Source of the DNA: Buddleja alternifolia
Lineage: Eukaryota; Streptophyta; Magnoliopsida; Lamiales; Scrophulariaceae
Direction of reading: 5' to 3'
NCBI GenBank assembly: GCA_019426215.1
Contig: CM033408.1
Location: 10,109,077 to 10,173,076, forward strand
Length of the DNA stretch: 64,000 nucleotides
Shown here: in pieces, positions 1 through 11,606 of the stretch
Numbering within the stretch: position 1 is the first letter of the stretch
Layout of the letters: each line of letters starts with the position of its first letter
Program-made: the position numbers and the translations under genes
The notes under the pieces: generated by a model
Told to the model about the DNA's origin: nothing
Database searches by the model: none
Seen by the model: the letters and a program-made list of their open reading frames with translations, nothing else

Positions 1-97
1 TTCTGTTCCTACAGTTGAAAATGCAAAAAGTCTTGGGCCTTGTGTGGTTGATTTTCAGTTTAGTTTTGTTTCGCCCTTTTCCACCATTTTCAGTCTT

Positions 98-435
98 GGG
101 TAAAATTCATATTTGTCCATTTATTTTGAGTCGAGTGTTCAATTTCTCGTTTTTTTTCCTTTTATGTAATCCTTGAATTCTCATTTAGGTAAAAAAATCT
201 TGGCCGCAAATTGTGATTTTCATATACGTTTTTGACTAAAATACTCCTTTTGTTTTCATGATTTGTAGCCAATAATGTAAATGTAAGGGGTGTTTTAGTC
301 AAACAACTTGAAAATGATACACGTGGTCTCAATCTTTTGGCTGGAAATAGAATTCAAGGATGAATTAGAAAACAAAACATAAGGACTACTTTGACACTGG
401 AGTAAAAGTAAATGGACGACAATGAATTTGGCCCC
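98..435. mobile_element. Foldback MITE-like inverted repeat
   Basis: The first ~165 bases (from GGGTAAAATTCATATTTG) align, with many mismatches, to the reverse complement of the last ~165 bases (ending GAATTTGGCCCC). Shared blocks in both arms include GTCCATTTA, CCTTGAATTCT and TTTGACTAAAA. A short non-coding inverted repeat of this size is typical of a MITE or foldback element. The flanks (AGTCTT left, ACTCTT right) only hint at a target-site duplication. The class is therefore unassigned. Confidence 0.6.
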
Positions 436-1414
436 GGAAACTCTTAATCAGGTAGTTGCTTATTTTGTGCCTCCAAGGAGTAGGAACAACCATTCTACTG
501 ATGGATGTCATTTTCAAACCGAGTAACCTTTTTTTATGGAAGTAGGACCCTTATCATTAATGTTTGGTATAATGTTCTACTACAAATTTAAAAATAACCC
601 AAGGCTACTGATAATGTCAGAACAAAATCCTTAACGCCAGAGCAAATTTGTGGTAATGCCAACATTACACCTTCATCTACCATTGCCATTTTCCAGCAGT
701 TGTTTCTTCTCTTCTTGTGTGTATACCCGCATCGGTCTTCTCATCCCTGCTTCCTTACAATCATCATCTTTCTACATATACATACCTCACTTTTCTATAT
801 CTTTGGAGTAGTAGTAAAGTTACAATATTGAACATTTGAAATATATTTGCACTTAATAATATAAGCAATTCATTTAACTATCCCAACTTAAAACGACGAT
901 TGCTGAATTTTATAGTGGTTTTTATACAAAGAAAACATTTTTTTAACTAAAAATTACTATTTGGTATAAAAATGGTTTTGCTGTCTTTACCAACCAGTTG
1001 GTACGTTTAGATTTTATTTGTATAAGATGATGGAATATTTCCTCTGGAAAATTATGTTTTTCCTCCTATAGGATAGGGGGGTCTATGCTTCTACTACCAA
1101 GCTTTACGGGAGTTGCAACTTTAGTCCCACGTGATAGGAAACTCATCACTTTTGGTCCAATCTGTCAAATATCCAATGGAATTGGTCATGTGCCTTGCGT
1201 ATGACCGAATACTTAATTTGGGTAAATTGCATAAAACCTCCCTAGATTATGCAAAATATTATTTGTGTTGATATATATGTTACGTTTAGTTATGTAAGAT
1301 GGAGAAACACTTCCCTATCACTGTAGTGAATTGAAATCATATATTTTTAGTGCAAAACCAATTCAGGAACTCTTCTTTGTCCCATCATTCTTTGTTTCCT
1401 ATTTATGCATCCAG
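436..1414. other. AT-rich non-coding stretch (intergenic or intron)
   Basis: No supportable gene. The part from ~1050 to ~1330 has phrases common in worn plant transposons, such as 'tttagtcccacgtg' followed by 'acttttggtcc', and a GGGTAAATTGCA block at ~1219, but no paired end was found. If 1415-1648 is an exon, part of this stretch is its upstream intron. Confidence 0.4.
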
Positions 1415-1648
1415 GTTGTGAATTTTCTTCTGCGCGGTTGGATAAAGAACCTGGAGTCGGAAGGTTCAGTTATGCTGCCTTTGCTTGATATTGAAGAAAG
1501 TGTCGATAATGTCACCAAGAACTTGGAATTTACAAGAGAAGGTTCTAGAAAATCAGTTAGGGTGCAATTTCGCAACTCCAAGTTCCCTCTTTGGAACTGG
1601 CTAAGCTCTCGTTTCGATCCTTCTCCATTCAAGGGAAGGACTCAATGA
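1415..1648 (+). CDS. Possible 3'-terminal exon of an unidentified plant gene
   Basis: A pyrimidine-rich stretch ending in CAG at 1412-1414 could be a splice acceptor. The open frame from there encodes 77 residues starting VVNFLLRGWIKN and ending with TGA at 1646-1648. The composition is protein-like and not low-complexity: an acidic middle (LLDIEESVDNV), a basic stretch (REGSRKSVRVQF) and a Trp-rich end (PLWNWLSSRFDPSPF). The frame stays open upstream to about 1331, but that part is Phe-rich and looks intronic. I do not recognise the family, and no convincing upstream exon is visible. It could be a chance frame, so this is a tentative call. Confidence 0.35.
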   Translation, partial: VVNFLLRGWIKNLESEGSVMLPLLDIEESVDNVTKNLEFTREGSRKSVRVQFRNSKFPLWNWLSSRFDPSPFKGRTQ

Positions 1649-1858
1649 AAATACCTTGTTTTTAGCCATCATTCAGAAGATAATGTAGATTGTGTAATGT
1701 CCTGTATATTCATCTATTATTTGATAGTTAGTGTACCTACAAACGATTTTACCTATTATTGTGTAAAAATTGTTGTAAATTGTAGAAGAAAATTCACGCA
1801 TCAGTTTTGAGTTTGTAGCTTTGTCCCTATTTATGCAGCAGATAGAATATTGAAAGCA

Positions 1859-1966
1859 AGACTGCCTTACTATTACAAAAATGTGCATGTCGAAATAGAC
1901 ACTAGCACTGCTAGACTGCCTTACGATTACAAAAATGTGCATTTCAAAATAGGCACTAGCACTGCT
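1859..1966. repeat. 54-bp tandem duplication (two units)
   Basis: Units 1859-1912 and 1913-1966 both begin AGACTGCCTTAC and end CACTAGCACTGCT, with about five substitutions between them. The period is exactly 54 bp, a multiple of three, so the copies read as a duplicated peptide in one frame. There is no other sign that this codes. Confidence 0.85.
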
Positions 1967-2791
1967 AGGGTTGTTTGTGGTGTAGTTACGGTTTGTCTTT
2001 CTTTGACTAATTTGAAACAATTGGCAAGTGCGGTTTATTGGCAAGAATCATCAAATTGCCATTTTGAAAAGTAAAACTAAGAATGCGATTTGGAACGGTT
2101 TGCAGTTTTTAACTAACAATAAAAAACAAGTAAAACAAAACTAAAATTACATGTTTCAACATCTTAATAAAAAAGTAGTAATTTTTTGATATTATTTAAC
2201 TGAATTTTACAATTTTTTCACATAGAAAAAAGTTAGGCATAACACAAAAACATTCATGCAAACAAGCTACGTAACATATCACAAACTTAATAAGAAATTA
2301 TTGTCTTATTCATTGATTCATTCTTTTTTTTTTTTTTTTTGGTGATAGTTAAATGTTTTCAAATTATAAAAAAATAAACTAAAATATATATAATGATGGC
2401 GGTTCGTTTCGGTGCCGTTTGGTCCAAATCTGCTGCCAAACCGATTTGGCGGTGTTGTTTTCTTAAAAAATCTAAACCACAATTTGTGTAATAGTTTGAC
2501 AAAAATGGTTTGATACGAGATGGTTTGGACAATTTTGCAAAATTGTTGCCCGCCACGGACACTTCGAGGAGTGAGCAGGGTTCCTTTATCATTTTTCCTG
2601 CATTTCATATCAAAAGATGATTTTTTTTCCGAAACATAATTTCGAGAATATTATTATAAGTTGTGATAAATTACTCCTATATAACATGTTTTAAAAAATT
2701 AGTAAAATTCTCCTAATAAAATTTTATATCTAAAAAATTCATACAAATATTTTTCAATCTCAAAAACTCATTCAACAAAATTTTCTTTCAA

Positions 2792-3293
2792 CAAAACCTG
2801 AAAATTAAAATCCATAACTTAAAATTACACTTCATTTCTTCAGTTAAGAATTAATGAATTGTTTTTTTTTTCCAAAATTTATTTGCTTTAGATTTTTCAA
2901 ATTAATAACTTGTATAATATGGATTTTATTTCTTTACATTCAGTATTGTAAACGTTTTTGTATAATTTATTTATTGACTCTAAGATGGTAACTATTTCCA
3001 TATACCTTTATATTAAATTTTTGGAATATTAAAGGATCTGAAATGTAAAATTCAATCATAATCAATATCAATTATTAATATGAAAGTCCAAAATAAAATA
3101 AGTTTCTTCACAAAAATGCGATTGACCAACTCTTAATTTAGAAGGTTAATTGTAATTAAGTCCATAAATTTATTAATCCTAAATGTTGGATTATTTGAAT
3201 GAAAAGTTGGGGGAATGAGTTTTTTCGATTGAAAACTATTATCTTGGATTTGTTGGATATAAAAGTTTATCTTAAGGAAATTTTAGTAAGTTT
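2792..3293. repeat. Diverged ~0.5-kb direct repeat, copy A
   Basis: This segment aligns in the same orientation to 3843-4338. Shared landmarks in order are 'tttttgtataattta', 'ggatctgaaa', 'cttaatttagaaggt', 'tccataaatttatta' and 'ttggatataaaa'. The copies have many substitutions and small indels, so the duplication is old. They could be ends of a decayed element or a local tandem duplication with a ~1.05-kb period. Confidence 0.6.
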
Positions 3294-3842
3294 CACTATA
3301 TTTTATATTGTATTGCTACAATATACTCCACATGATATCTAAATTTAAATATAATTTGAAGCGTATAATTTATATCATAATTTATTGTGAATTACTAATT
3401 ACTATCTAACCCAAAGTATTGTGAATAAGAAAATTGAGAAGAAAAAGGAATTAACGAACGGAACTGAAAAAAGAAAGAAATTGTGAGGCTGTATATAACA
3501 ATTATATACCTAACCCTCCCAGAAAGAAATAAAATTTTTAGCCTTTTGGGCCGACTTTGATAATAGGATTAGGATCAATAGAGCATGTTCATCATATATT
3601 GTTGTATGCAAATGATACTAAAGAATATCTCAAAGACTATAGTCCAATGATATCTGGTGGATCAACTTCATTGATTTTGGTCTAGTAGAGAAATTTTCCG
3701 GCTCTGACACCACGATTACAGACAATTGGCTGAGGGTCTTCTCACTCGTCCTCGTTTTATAAAAACTGAAATTTTTTAGTAAAAACCCCCTAAATATATT
3801 TTCCATATAAAAGAAGCCCATTTTACAATCTTTTCCTGCGAT

Positions 3843-4338
3843 AAAACCAAAAATTGAGATTCACATCTTTTTTATGACTAAATTGTACTTGATTTCTTAA
3901 GTTAATGATTGAGCAATTGATTTTATTTTATTTTTATCTTTTTGTTTTAGAGTTTTCACATCAAATTGTTTCATACAAATTGAATTTTTTGATATTAAAA
4001 ACATTCAATATTTTTGTATAATTTATTGTCGAGTTTAACACGTTAATTATCTAAAACATCTCTTTTTTTTTTGGAGGATTAAAGAATCTGAAAATGTGAA
4101 TTAGAATATAATTAACACAAATTATCAATATAAAAGTTTAAAATAATAAATATTTACTCAAAAGTATAATTGTTTAATTCTTAATGTAGAAGGCTAAAGA
4201 CAATTAAATCCATAAATTTATTAACCTTAAGTGTTGCATTTTTTCAATCATTAGCGGGAGGATGGGTTTTTGATCAATTGTAAATATTATCATGAACTTT
4301 TTGAATATAAAAAAATTATTTTAAGAATATTTTAGTAA
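3843..4338. repeat. Diverged ~0.5-kb direct repeat, copy B
   Basis: Partner of 2792-3293. The corresponding landmarks are 'tttttgtataattta', 'gaatctgaaa', 'cttaatgtagaaggc', 'tccataaatttatta' and 'ttgaatataaaa'. No open frame of note lies in or between the copies. Confidence 0.6.
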
Positions 4339-5799
4339 TTTTTTGTAAAAATTCTTAATCCAAATTGTTGTGGTAGTACATTATACCGACTTATATGTTA
4401 ATCCACATGGCATATCAACGTATCATACTCTCCTAAACTAGTTCCACAGGTAGAACGAGTTGTTTATACCTTTACCAATCCTGTCTTGTTTATAAGCATA
4501 TATAATTGTTTAAACGAATGGGAACTGCTGATCTAGTGCTTGTTAATTTCAGAGCTCATAGTATTAATACTAATCTTCCCATTGATTAAAACAGTTTCTG
4601 AAAGGAAGTACTAAAGGGAGTAGTACTCCTAGCGGTATTTATATGTCCTTTTGGTATTACTAGTTTTTTAAATATATTAAAAAATGTATTATTTTTATAA
4701 TTATTATTTATATTTGTATTATTTTTTTAATTTCCTTGAAATAATAGTAACCAAATTCTTAGTTCGTAAAAGTGCTTTAAACATTAGAATGGTCTCTATG
4801 ATTTGAAATTTAATTAACGTACTTTTTCCTAAACTAAAACGATTTTTCAATTCATGCACAGTCGATACAAACGAATTTTGTTTCCTAATCAGAGAAATCG
4901 GAGCAACAAAGGTAATACCTTAATATAGTATCACGTCCACGTCCTAAAAAATGGGTATACTCAAGATTGCATTGTGAATGAGCTTTCTTTAATTCCCTAT
5001 CGTTTCAAGAAAATCTTCTTTCCTTGGGGCAGGAAGTTTTTGTGTGAAAATCTGCTTTCCTTGATGGAGGATTTTTTTGGTTTTTATAAATAGGTACTGC
5101 CTATAAGGATTTGATGTCATAAAATGACAGACTAAATTTATCAATTTTTTAATCATAAAAGGATTAGATTTACAAAAAATCAGAAGATAATGGATCAATT
5201 TTGCAATATATCAACTTCAAGGACTAAAATGCAAGGAAAATCAATTTAACGGACTAAAAAAATAATTTTCCGTGATATATATAGGGGTGAAAAGCCCGAA
5301 CAATCCACCTAGTATTGCCAAAAAAAAAAAAAGAGGAAAAATTAGTTTTGTGAAACGTGCAATGTTATATAAGTGCAATTTTACATTATGTTACTTAAAA
5401 TTTAATGCGATAGATAAACATTTTTATAGTCAATATCATTACAAGAATATTATTTTTATGCTATTGGCTTCTGATTCCAGATTCCATTTTATAATTTATT
5501 GGGTTAAATTCACTTTGCCTAGCTCGTTTCAATTACTCCATATATTAGTAAAAACATCAAATAACCCCCCGAAACAATATTTATGGACCAAAAAACTCTT
5601 GATCTATATAAAATGATGATTTCACTCTGCACCTTCTATTGTAATTTGTATTGTGCTTGCTCGTATAACTAAACTTCAATTAATTTGATCCCAAATTTTA
5701 TACAACTTCAGCTGTATTAAATTAAATAAATTAAACTTCAATTAAATCTAAATTAAATAAACATAAAAACTTGAATAGATAGAAGGTTAAATGTTATCT

Positions 5800-5902
5800 C
5801 ACATACACATACACACACATATATATATTAAAAAATTAATACATATATTTACACATGTCAATAAATGTGATCATTTACGTGTAAATATGAATATAAACTA
5901 AT

Positions 5903-5953
<51 letters not shown>

Positions 5954-6035
5954 AATATGTATATAATAAGATATACTGTAAATATATGTAGATTAATATT
6001 GACAGTCTGTGTGTGTATATATATATAAATTAAAT
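5800..6035. repeat. AC/AT microsatellite cluster
   Basis: An (AC)n tract followed directly by an (AT)n tract at about 5903-5950, flanked by shorter AC, GT and AT runs at 5807-5828 and 6008-6028. Simple-sequence DNA; the open frame crossing it is meaningless. Confidence 0.9.
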
Positions 6036-6060
6036 ACCTACCATATATATGTGTGATGAT

Positions 6061-8568
6061 GGTAAAAATCATTAGTCATTGAATGTCACGTGGTTGGTGG
6101 AACCGATCCAACGCACGACAAACTAGGTTGGGGGTTGATGAGTGTATAGACTGCACTCGAAGGTAACGAGCAGCCTACGTACCCGATGAAAGTTGGATCA
6201 AGTCAATTCGTAGTTCTGTATTGGTTTTACTCTCAGTTCTTGTCAATGGATTTTTCTGGAGAGAGTAGAAAATGAGCCTTTCCCAGCTCCTCTAAGGTAT
6301 TTATATAGAGCTGGTAGTGGGCCATGGGCTGTGGGCTTAGCTTTATCAGCAGTTCATCAGGCTTAACAATAATCCCTTTATTAGCCCTTAGACAAATAAA
6401 ATAGCTCAAGTATTCTTATTGGGTCGTCAACCCTTTTGGGCTTACTAATACAATAATCGTGGATTGGACCCACGGCTCCCGGCTCGAGCCAGTGGCATGC
6501 TAATTACCATAATGTCCCTAGACATTTTCAGTGCACATCATAATGTCCCCCACTCCCGGGTGTATAGTATAGGATACCCGGGAGTAGAAATATGTTCGAG
6601 TGTATGGCAAGCTTCGTCGCCTTGGGGGGGTCTAACGAGTTACCCTTTTCAAGGGGGATATCTTAAGTGTTATTTGAGGTAATGTATGTGTTGACTTAAA
6701 GCAACACCCGTAGCTACCTTGGGATCTAACGCCTCGGGATCGTGCGCGGCGAGGTTGGATGCCTCGGGGTCAAGTGCCGCGAGGTCGGACGCCTAGGAGT
6801 CGGATACCTCAAAATGCCAAAGTGTGTGAGGTATCTCGATTTGAGTATGTGTTTCATGTCTTAGGAGGGAGCTTGCGCTTCACCCATAGGAAGCTTGTCG
6901 TCTTGAAAGAGACTTAGAATTCTGAGGCCTCTATCTGGGATTTAGCACCCCGGAAGGGAACTATAATTTTCTGGACCTCAATCCGAGTATTTATACTCCA
7001 GAGGGAACTTAGAATTTATTAGATTGGCCTTTTTCCTGAGGTGGAGGGGCAAGGGTCGTTGACTTGTTGCGAGTGGGTGAGAGCTTTTGCTACTAGGTGA
7101 GAGTGCAAGGTTCTTTGCCTCAAGAGAGGCAAAGTTCTTGGCTCTATGGAGAGTGGGCAAGGTCCTTTGCCTCAAGTTGAGGGGGAAAAGCCCTTAGCCT
7201 TTATGGTGAATGGGCAAGGTCCTTTGCCTTGAGGTGAGGGGCAAAGTCCTTGGCCTCTATGTGTGGAGGTCATTTTTCAGCTAACACTTAAATGATTCAT
7301 TTCATGACCTTTCCGCCCTCATAGAGAATTTTTATCAGGGGGCGCGATCCTCGTTAGTGGAGCCCGGGGGCCTCAAGTGGAGGCCCCGAGGAGTTGATCT
7401 CGCTGTTGGGCCGCGGGGCTTGGTGTTTCGTTGCCTTGCCAGGAGGCAGGAGGCCTCGCGGCCAACTGGCTTGGCCGCATCGTTTTTTCCTCCCGGGGCC
7501 AAATGTGCCTCGAGATTTTGTTTCGGGGCGAGACGTCAAAGTCGGCTTAGCCCTCATTGATTTTTGTTGGTTCTTTTTGACTTGTAAAATTTTTTGCTTG
7601 TGCTATCGTTTTCGAAAGCATCTATAAAAGGCTTGTTTCCAATCAAACACCCTATTTTTCATAAGATTAGTGAGCTTTTCCTCATTTGTGGCTTCACGAG
7701 CTCTAGTGATGTGTACCCCATGGCCTCATGAGCATTGACAGGGGCATTTTGTATTCCTTGGCTTTATGAGCGCTTGTACCCCTTGGCTTCATGAGCGCTA
7801 GTGGGGTACTTAATCATTTTTATGCACCTTTAGTAGGATTTAATGAGTGCCGAGAGTGCTAGCCCCTCTAAATCTTGCTATACTTGAGCATCTCTTGCTA
7901 GCATTTTACTTAAAAAACACTAGCGTTTTGTTTGTTAGTTATTCACTAGTGTTTTAAAATCACTAACTTTTTTCCAGCTTGTTTAGACCCACCTACTTTG
8001 GGGGTATTCTATATCAAGACTTGTATCTCACTAGGTAGATGTACATCGACTCATAGGGGTTACGATGATAGTGAACATTAGGCCATTTAGACCAAGTTTC
8101 GACCCTCGTAATTGTGGCCACGCGGCTACCGCGAGGCTCCTTATGATTAGTGACTTTTTTTATATGCCTTACGTACGTGTTCATGTACTTTATCTTACGG
8201 TCGTTTTTTGCTTATATGACTATGAGATAGTCGAACATTAGCAGCATTTTTGTTTTTTACTTTACTACGTTTGTGGGCTACTCATTAACCCTTGGTAGGC
8301 TTTGAGTAAGTCATTTATTTTTCTAACCCCATTGCCTCATTAGCTTTGCTAGGGTGCCAATGGTGGCGTTTACTTGTTAGCGCTATGTGATGCCAATGGG
8401 TGCCAATGGGTGCCAATGGTGCCATTACCATGCTCATGACACTTTTTATTGTTCCTACCCCCATGATTTGATTTGGTGGGTGCACGATTTTGGTGGATGG
8501 ACAGACGATTTTGGTGGGTGGACACTTAGCGCCTCATAAGGTTGCTTGCCCTCCACTCCTGAGCATTT
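6061..8568. repeat. Degenerate GC-richer repeat region with minisatellites
   Basis: Base composition rises sharply against the flank. 6720-6800 has a degenerate repeat of 'gcctcggg.tc.' and 'gcgaggt.gga' blocks. 7040-7260 has imperfect ~55-60-bp units built on 'gggcaaggtcctttgcct'. 7690-7815 repeats 'ggcttcatgagcgct', and 8372-8425 repeats 'tgccaatggg'. No domain, primer-binding site or clear terminus was found. I infer a worn retroelement, perhaps a long LTR, because it abuts the large nested cluster and ends where the outer SIRE begins. Confidence 0.45.
7040..7260. repeat. Imperfect minisatellite, ~55-60-bp unit
   Basis: At least three diverged units carry 'gggcaaggtcctttgcct' followed by 'gaggggcaaagtcctt' and 'cctctatg'. 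The overlapping open frames on both strands here are by-products of the repeat and are not genes. Confidence 0.6.
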
Positions 8569-9211
8569 TGTTAGGAATTTCACGTTAGATGTTTTGATGA
8601 TGACAATGAGGATTACTTGTTAGACCCCAAAATATGTAAGTTTGATTTTAGAAGAAATCATGTATAAGCTTTGAGCGTTAGAATTGTAATAGGCTTTATA
8701 GGCTTTGTTTTATTTTTATTCTAGAGTGTTAGGCGAAGTATTCTTAGACTGAGCGTTTGATAAATTCTGAGTGAGCTTATCAATAGTTAAGTCTGAAGAT
8801 TCAAGCGCCTGAAGTCTGAATAAAGATAAAGATTCGAAGCGTCTAAACGACCAGCTATATCAAGCGTTCATTAGGACTGAAGTTATTCAAGGATGAATGA
8901 GCGTCTATCAATGACTGATTTCACCTGGATTTATTTCTAAGTTCAGAAGGAGTTTAATGCAAATATTCTCAGTGCATTAAATGCCAACGGACATTTAATT
9001 CAAATGCATTAAATACTGATAAGAACATTAAATGTAATAAGCTCTTTCAGACGTATGGAGAAGCCACCCTATTGGATGTCAACTTTCACAGACTGCAGCA
9101 CCAACTTTTGTGCAGCAGATTTTTAGGAAAAAGGACAAAAGTTGTTCACTCGCGGAAGTGAGAGACACGCGTCTGTGCATGTGTGAAACAGACACTTTTT
9201 CCAAGGATGCC

Positions 9212-9220
9212 TATAAATAA
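9212..9220 (+). promoter_or_regulatory. TATA box of the outer SIRE 5' LTR
   Basis: TATAAATAA about 640 bp into the LTR, at the place expected for the U3/R promoter. The inner SIRE has TATAAATAG at the same position. In the outer 3' LTR the equivalent bases read AAAAATAGG (about 55066-55075), so the box is lost there. Confidence 0.6.
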
Positions 9221-10076
9221 GACTTCAACAACAAGCTATACATTCCCAAAAAATTCCAAGCCAAATTGTTGTTGAATTGAATTCTCATTTCTTAAAACTC
9301 TCAGAAAAGCCAAAACATTCAAGCAAACATTCTCTTTGCTTTTCTTAAATTCCTAAGATAGTCAACCAATATCTCAAACATTCTTTTCGGAGATACCTAC
9401 ATTACTATTGAGATATTCCCAGTTGTTTGAACTTTATCAAAATCAAACAAACAGTTTAGAAAAACCCCATCCAAGCCTCGCAATCTGTGTGAAGTCGAAG
9501 TTGGATACTTGCATTATTTCTGAGTGAAAGAAGCAAGAGGATAGAAGTGTCTTGGAGCAAAAATCTGTGTGATCAAGGAGCTCAAGTCATCGACATCCAT
9601 CTCTCCCTATTGTAGAAGATTCTGTGTGATTCTTTGAGAATCATCTTAGTGGATTACCTCCAAGTGTTCAAGGAGAAGAAGGACGTAGTTGAGATTACAC
9701 CACCCAACGAACCTTACACATATTATGTTATTTACTTTACAGTCAATTCTATTATTATCATATCATTGCATAAATTGATTAAGTAAAACACAATCAAAAG
9801 CTAAACAACTAAGAAACAATCTATGACGCTAAAAGCTTTCAAACAAGAAGACTATCAAATCAATTCCGCTGTGCTAACACTGATCAAAGAAGTGAACGCT
9901 TAAACCTATTTGGTTATAGTATTCAAATCTTGAAGTCTAAGTTAACTTTCTAAAAACAGTCTTCAATAGATGCTCAGTCAAGCGCCTACTTCTCAAGCGT
10001 CCAACACTCTTTTAATATGAAATTTTTGAAGTCGAAAATGATTTCAGGGTCTATTCAACCCCCCCCCTTCTAGACC

Positions 10077-10081
10077 CTTTC
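10077..10081. other. Target-site duplication CTTTC, left copy
   Basis: CTTTC here and at 29785-29789 flank the gypsy element 10082-29784. Removing the element and one copy restores a continuous Sirevirus LTR end. Confidence 0.9.
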
Positions 10082-11549
10082 TGATAAGTTCATATTTTAC
10101 AGTATTTTATGCCCCATTTTAATATGATTTGATCGTTACTTTGATCACTTTTTATCCCTCATAATGCTTTGATTGGTATATATTTTTTTTTGTAGGATAA
10201 AATTTGATTCACGCATGAAAGACGAGAAAAGAGATCCAAATTGAGCTTGAAATTGAAGAAAGAAACAAAAGAAGATAGCTGACGAAAGATTTTACACATT
10301 GCTCATAGAGAAACAAGGTTTTCGTCCCCTTATAGGCCAAATCAGACTACGCTTTCTTCTCCAATATTGTAGATCTTTGTCTTAGCTTCGCATAGCAACT
10401 TGAATCACCTTAATCCGATATTTGTAGAGATATTTATGATCAAAATATTAAAGTTACGAATTTCACGTCAGAAGACCGCGGTCCGAAAATTCAGTGCCAA
10501 ATTAGACAGCGGTCCAAGACCGCGGTCCACTTTTCCGATCTCTAATTTTTATATCCACGTACAGCCACCTATAAATAGGGTTTTAGGTCAGTTTTTGAGA
10601 GAATTGACACACTTTTCACCTACCAAAGGGGTTTGTTTTGCTCTCCATGACCCAAGGAAGATACCTAAAGACCTAAGGAAGTTTGAAGAGTTAATTATCA
10701 TCATCAAAGCTTGGGTTCATTTCTTGTGATAGGGAGTTCTTCAATTCCCTCTTTTAGAATAGTTTTTAGCTATGTCTTTTAGGGATTTTGAATTTCTCTT
10801 TGTTACAATTATGAACTAAGTACTTATTTGATTGGGTTATGTGAATACTTTGTGATGTTTTGTGTTTAATAAATCCTTAGTTTTTGGATTAATTACATTC
10901 TTGTTACATATTTGATTTTTATGCTTAATGATTGCATATGCTTGATCACCATGTGTTTGATATAATGCTTTGTCTTGAGACCGAGAGGAGATAGATAAAG
11001 GTAGATCGTAAAATCAAATATCATAGCGTAACAATTGACTAGAGATAGAATCAATTGCATTATGTGGCGTTTTGTGATATGATGACCCGAGTGAATGTAG
11101 GATGTTCGTAAGCAAGGAATCCCTTTGAACCTTAATGCATGTTAGTTAATTCAATCTTCGTTATAGAGATATGGGAAGTTGTTAACTAGTATAGGCTCGT
11201 TATTTCAAGAGATTCAGTAATGAATACATTAGGGGGTTTCACCATAACAAGAGTGTTCTAAGAATCCGGGTAATTTATAGTTCTGAACATAAAATGGAAC
11301 ATAGTAGCATCATAACCCAATCATCTCTTTCCATTTGATATATTACCTTGTTTATCATATAGTTGTCTTTAATTATTTTTGTAGTTCAACAATCTATCAT
11401 CTTATAATTTGATTTAGCTTATAGTTAGGTAATATAGCAATTACAAGCATTGAATCTAATTGTCCATATGGAGACGATACACCCCGGGCTAATAGTCCAC
11501 CTTTTTACATAGCATGACCTAGTACACTTTCTAGGAATAACACGTGTCA
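10082..11549 (+). repeat. LARD-like element 5' LTR
   Basis: 1468 bp, TGATAAGTTC to GTGTCA, direct repeat of 28330-29784. It contains a TATA box and two copies of the palindrome GACCGCGGTC 43-96 bp upstream of it. A 13-bp block around the second palindrome is absent from the other LTR. Confidence 0.9.
10570..10578 (+). promoter_or_regulatory. TATA box in LARD-like 5' LTR
   Basis: TATAAATAG in a conserved context (CCACC before, GGTTTTAGG after). The same box is at 28805-28813 in the 3' LTR. Transcription from here would run into the inner SIRE 3' LTR in antisense. Confidence 0.6.
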
Positions 11550-11551
11550 AG

Positions 11552-11574
11552 TTTTTGGCGCCGTTGCCAGGGAC
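11552..11574 (+). other. LARD-like element primer-binding site
   Basis: TTTTTGGCGCCGTTGCC followed by AGGGAC lies directly after the LTR end at 11549. This is the usual PBS-region motif of Athila/Tat-type gypsy elements. The Athila-like element here has TTTTTGGTGCCGTTGCC at the equivalent place on the minus strand. Confidence 0.75.
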
Positions 11575-11601
11575 AATTGTGTTATTTGATATTGTAATTC
11601 A

Positions 11602-11606
11602 CTTAT
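11602..11606. other. Target-site duplication CTTAT, left copy
   Basis: CTTAT here and at 25416-25420 exactly flank the inner SIRE (11607-25415). This is a perfect 5-bp duplication, as expected for integrase-mediated insertion. Confidence 0.93.

Larger units (their letters stand above)
1967..5771. other. AT-rich non-coding flank
   Basis: About 3.8 kb with no gene I can support. It holds a poly-T run at 2323-2340, a diverged direct-repeat pair (listed separately), and transposon-like scraps at 5100-5290 such as 'ggactaaaatgcaagg'. The short open frames here are low-complexity and lack domain signatures. Confidence 0.5.
8569..10081 (+). repeat. Outer SIRE 5' LTR, first part
   Basis: Starts TGTTAGGAATTTC and breaks off inside the motif 'tctagaccctttc' at the CTTTC target site of the gypsy insertion. 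The last 21 bases of this LTR are at 29790-29810. Joined length is about 1534 bp, matching the inner SIRE LTRs (1539 and 1545 bp). Over its first 655 bases it differs from the outer 3' LTR (54435-55077) by about 5 percent. Confidence 0.92.

Noticed and set aside
1..99. Possible coding exon with a protein-like frame (VENAKSLGPCVVDFQ) after a CAG
   Set aside because: It ends in a stop exactly where the foldback repeat begins, no donor is convincing, and it cannot be tied to 1415-1648.
5272..5616. 114-codon open frame
   Set aside because: It crosses a poly-A run and AT-rich sequence, with no recognisable motif or splice context.
7354..7627. Overlapping open frames on both strands in the GC-rich repeat region
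   Set aside because: They are products of raised GC content and repeats; no domain, and both strands are open over the same bases.
8372..8425. CRISPR-like short repeats (tgccaatggg)
   Set aside because: Directly adjacent 10-bp units without spacers, in plant DNA; a simple tandem repeat.
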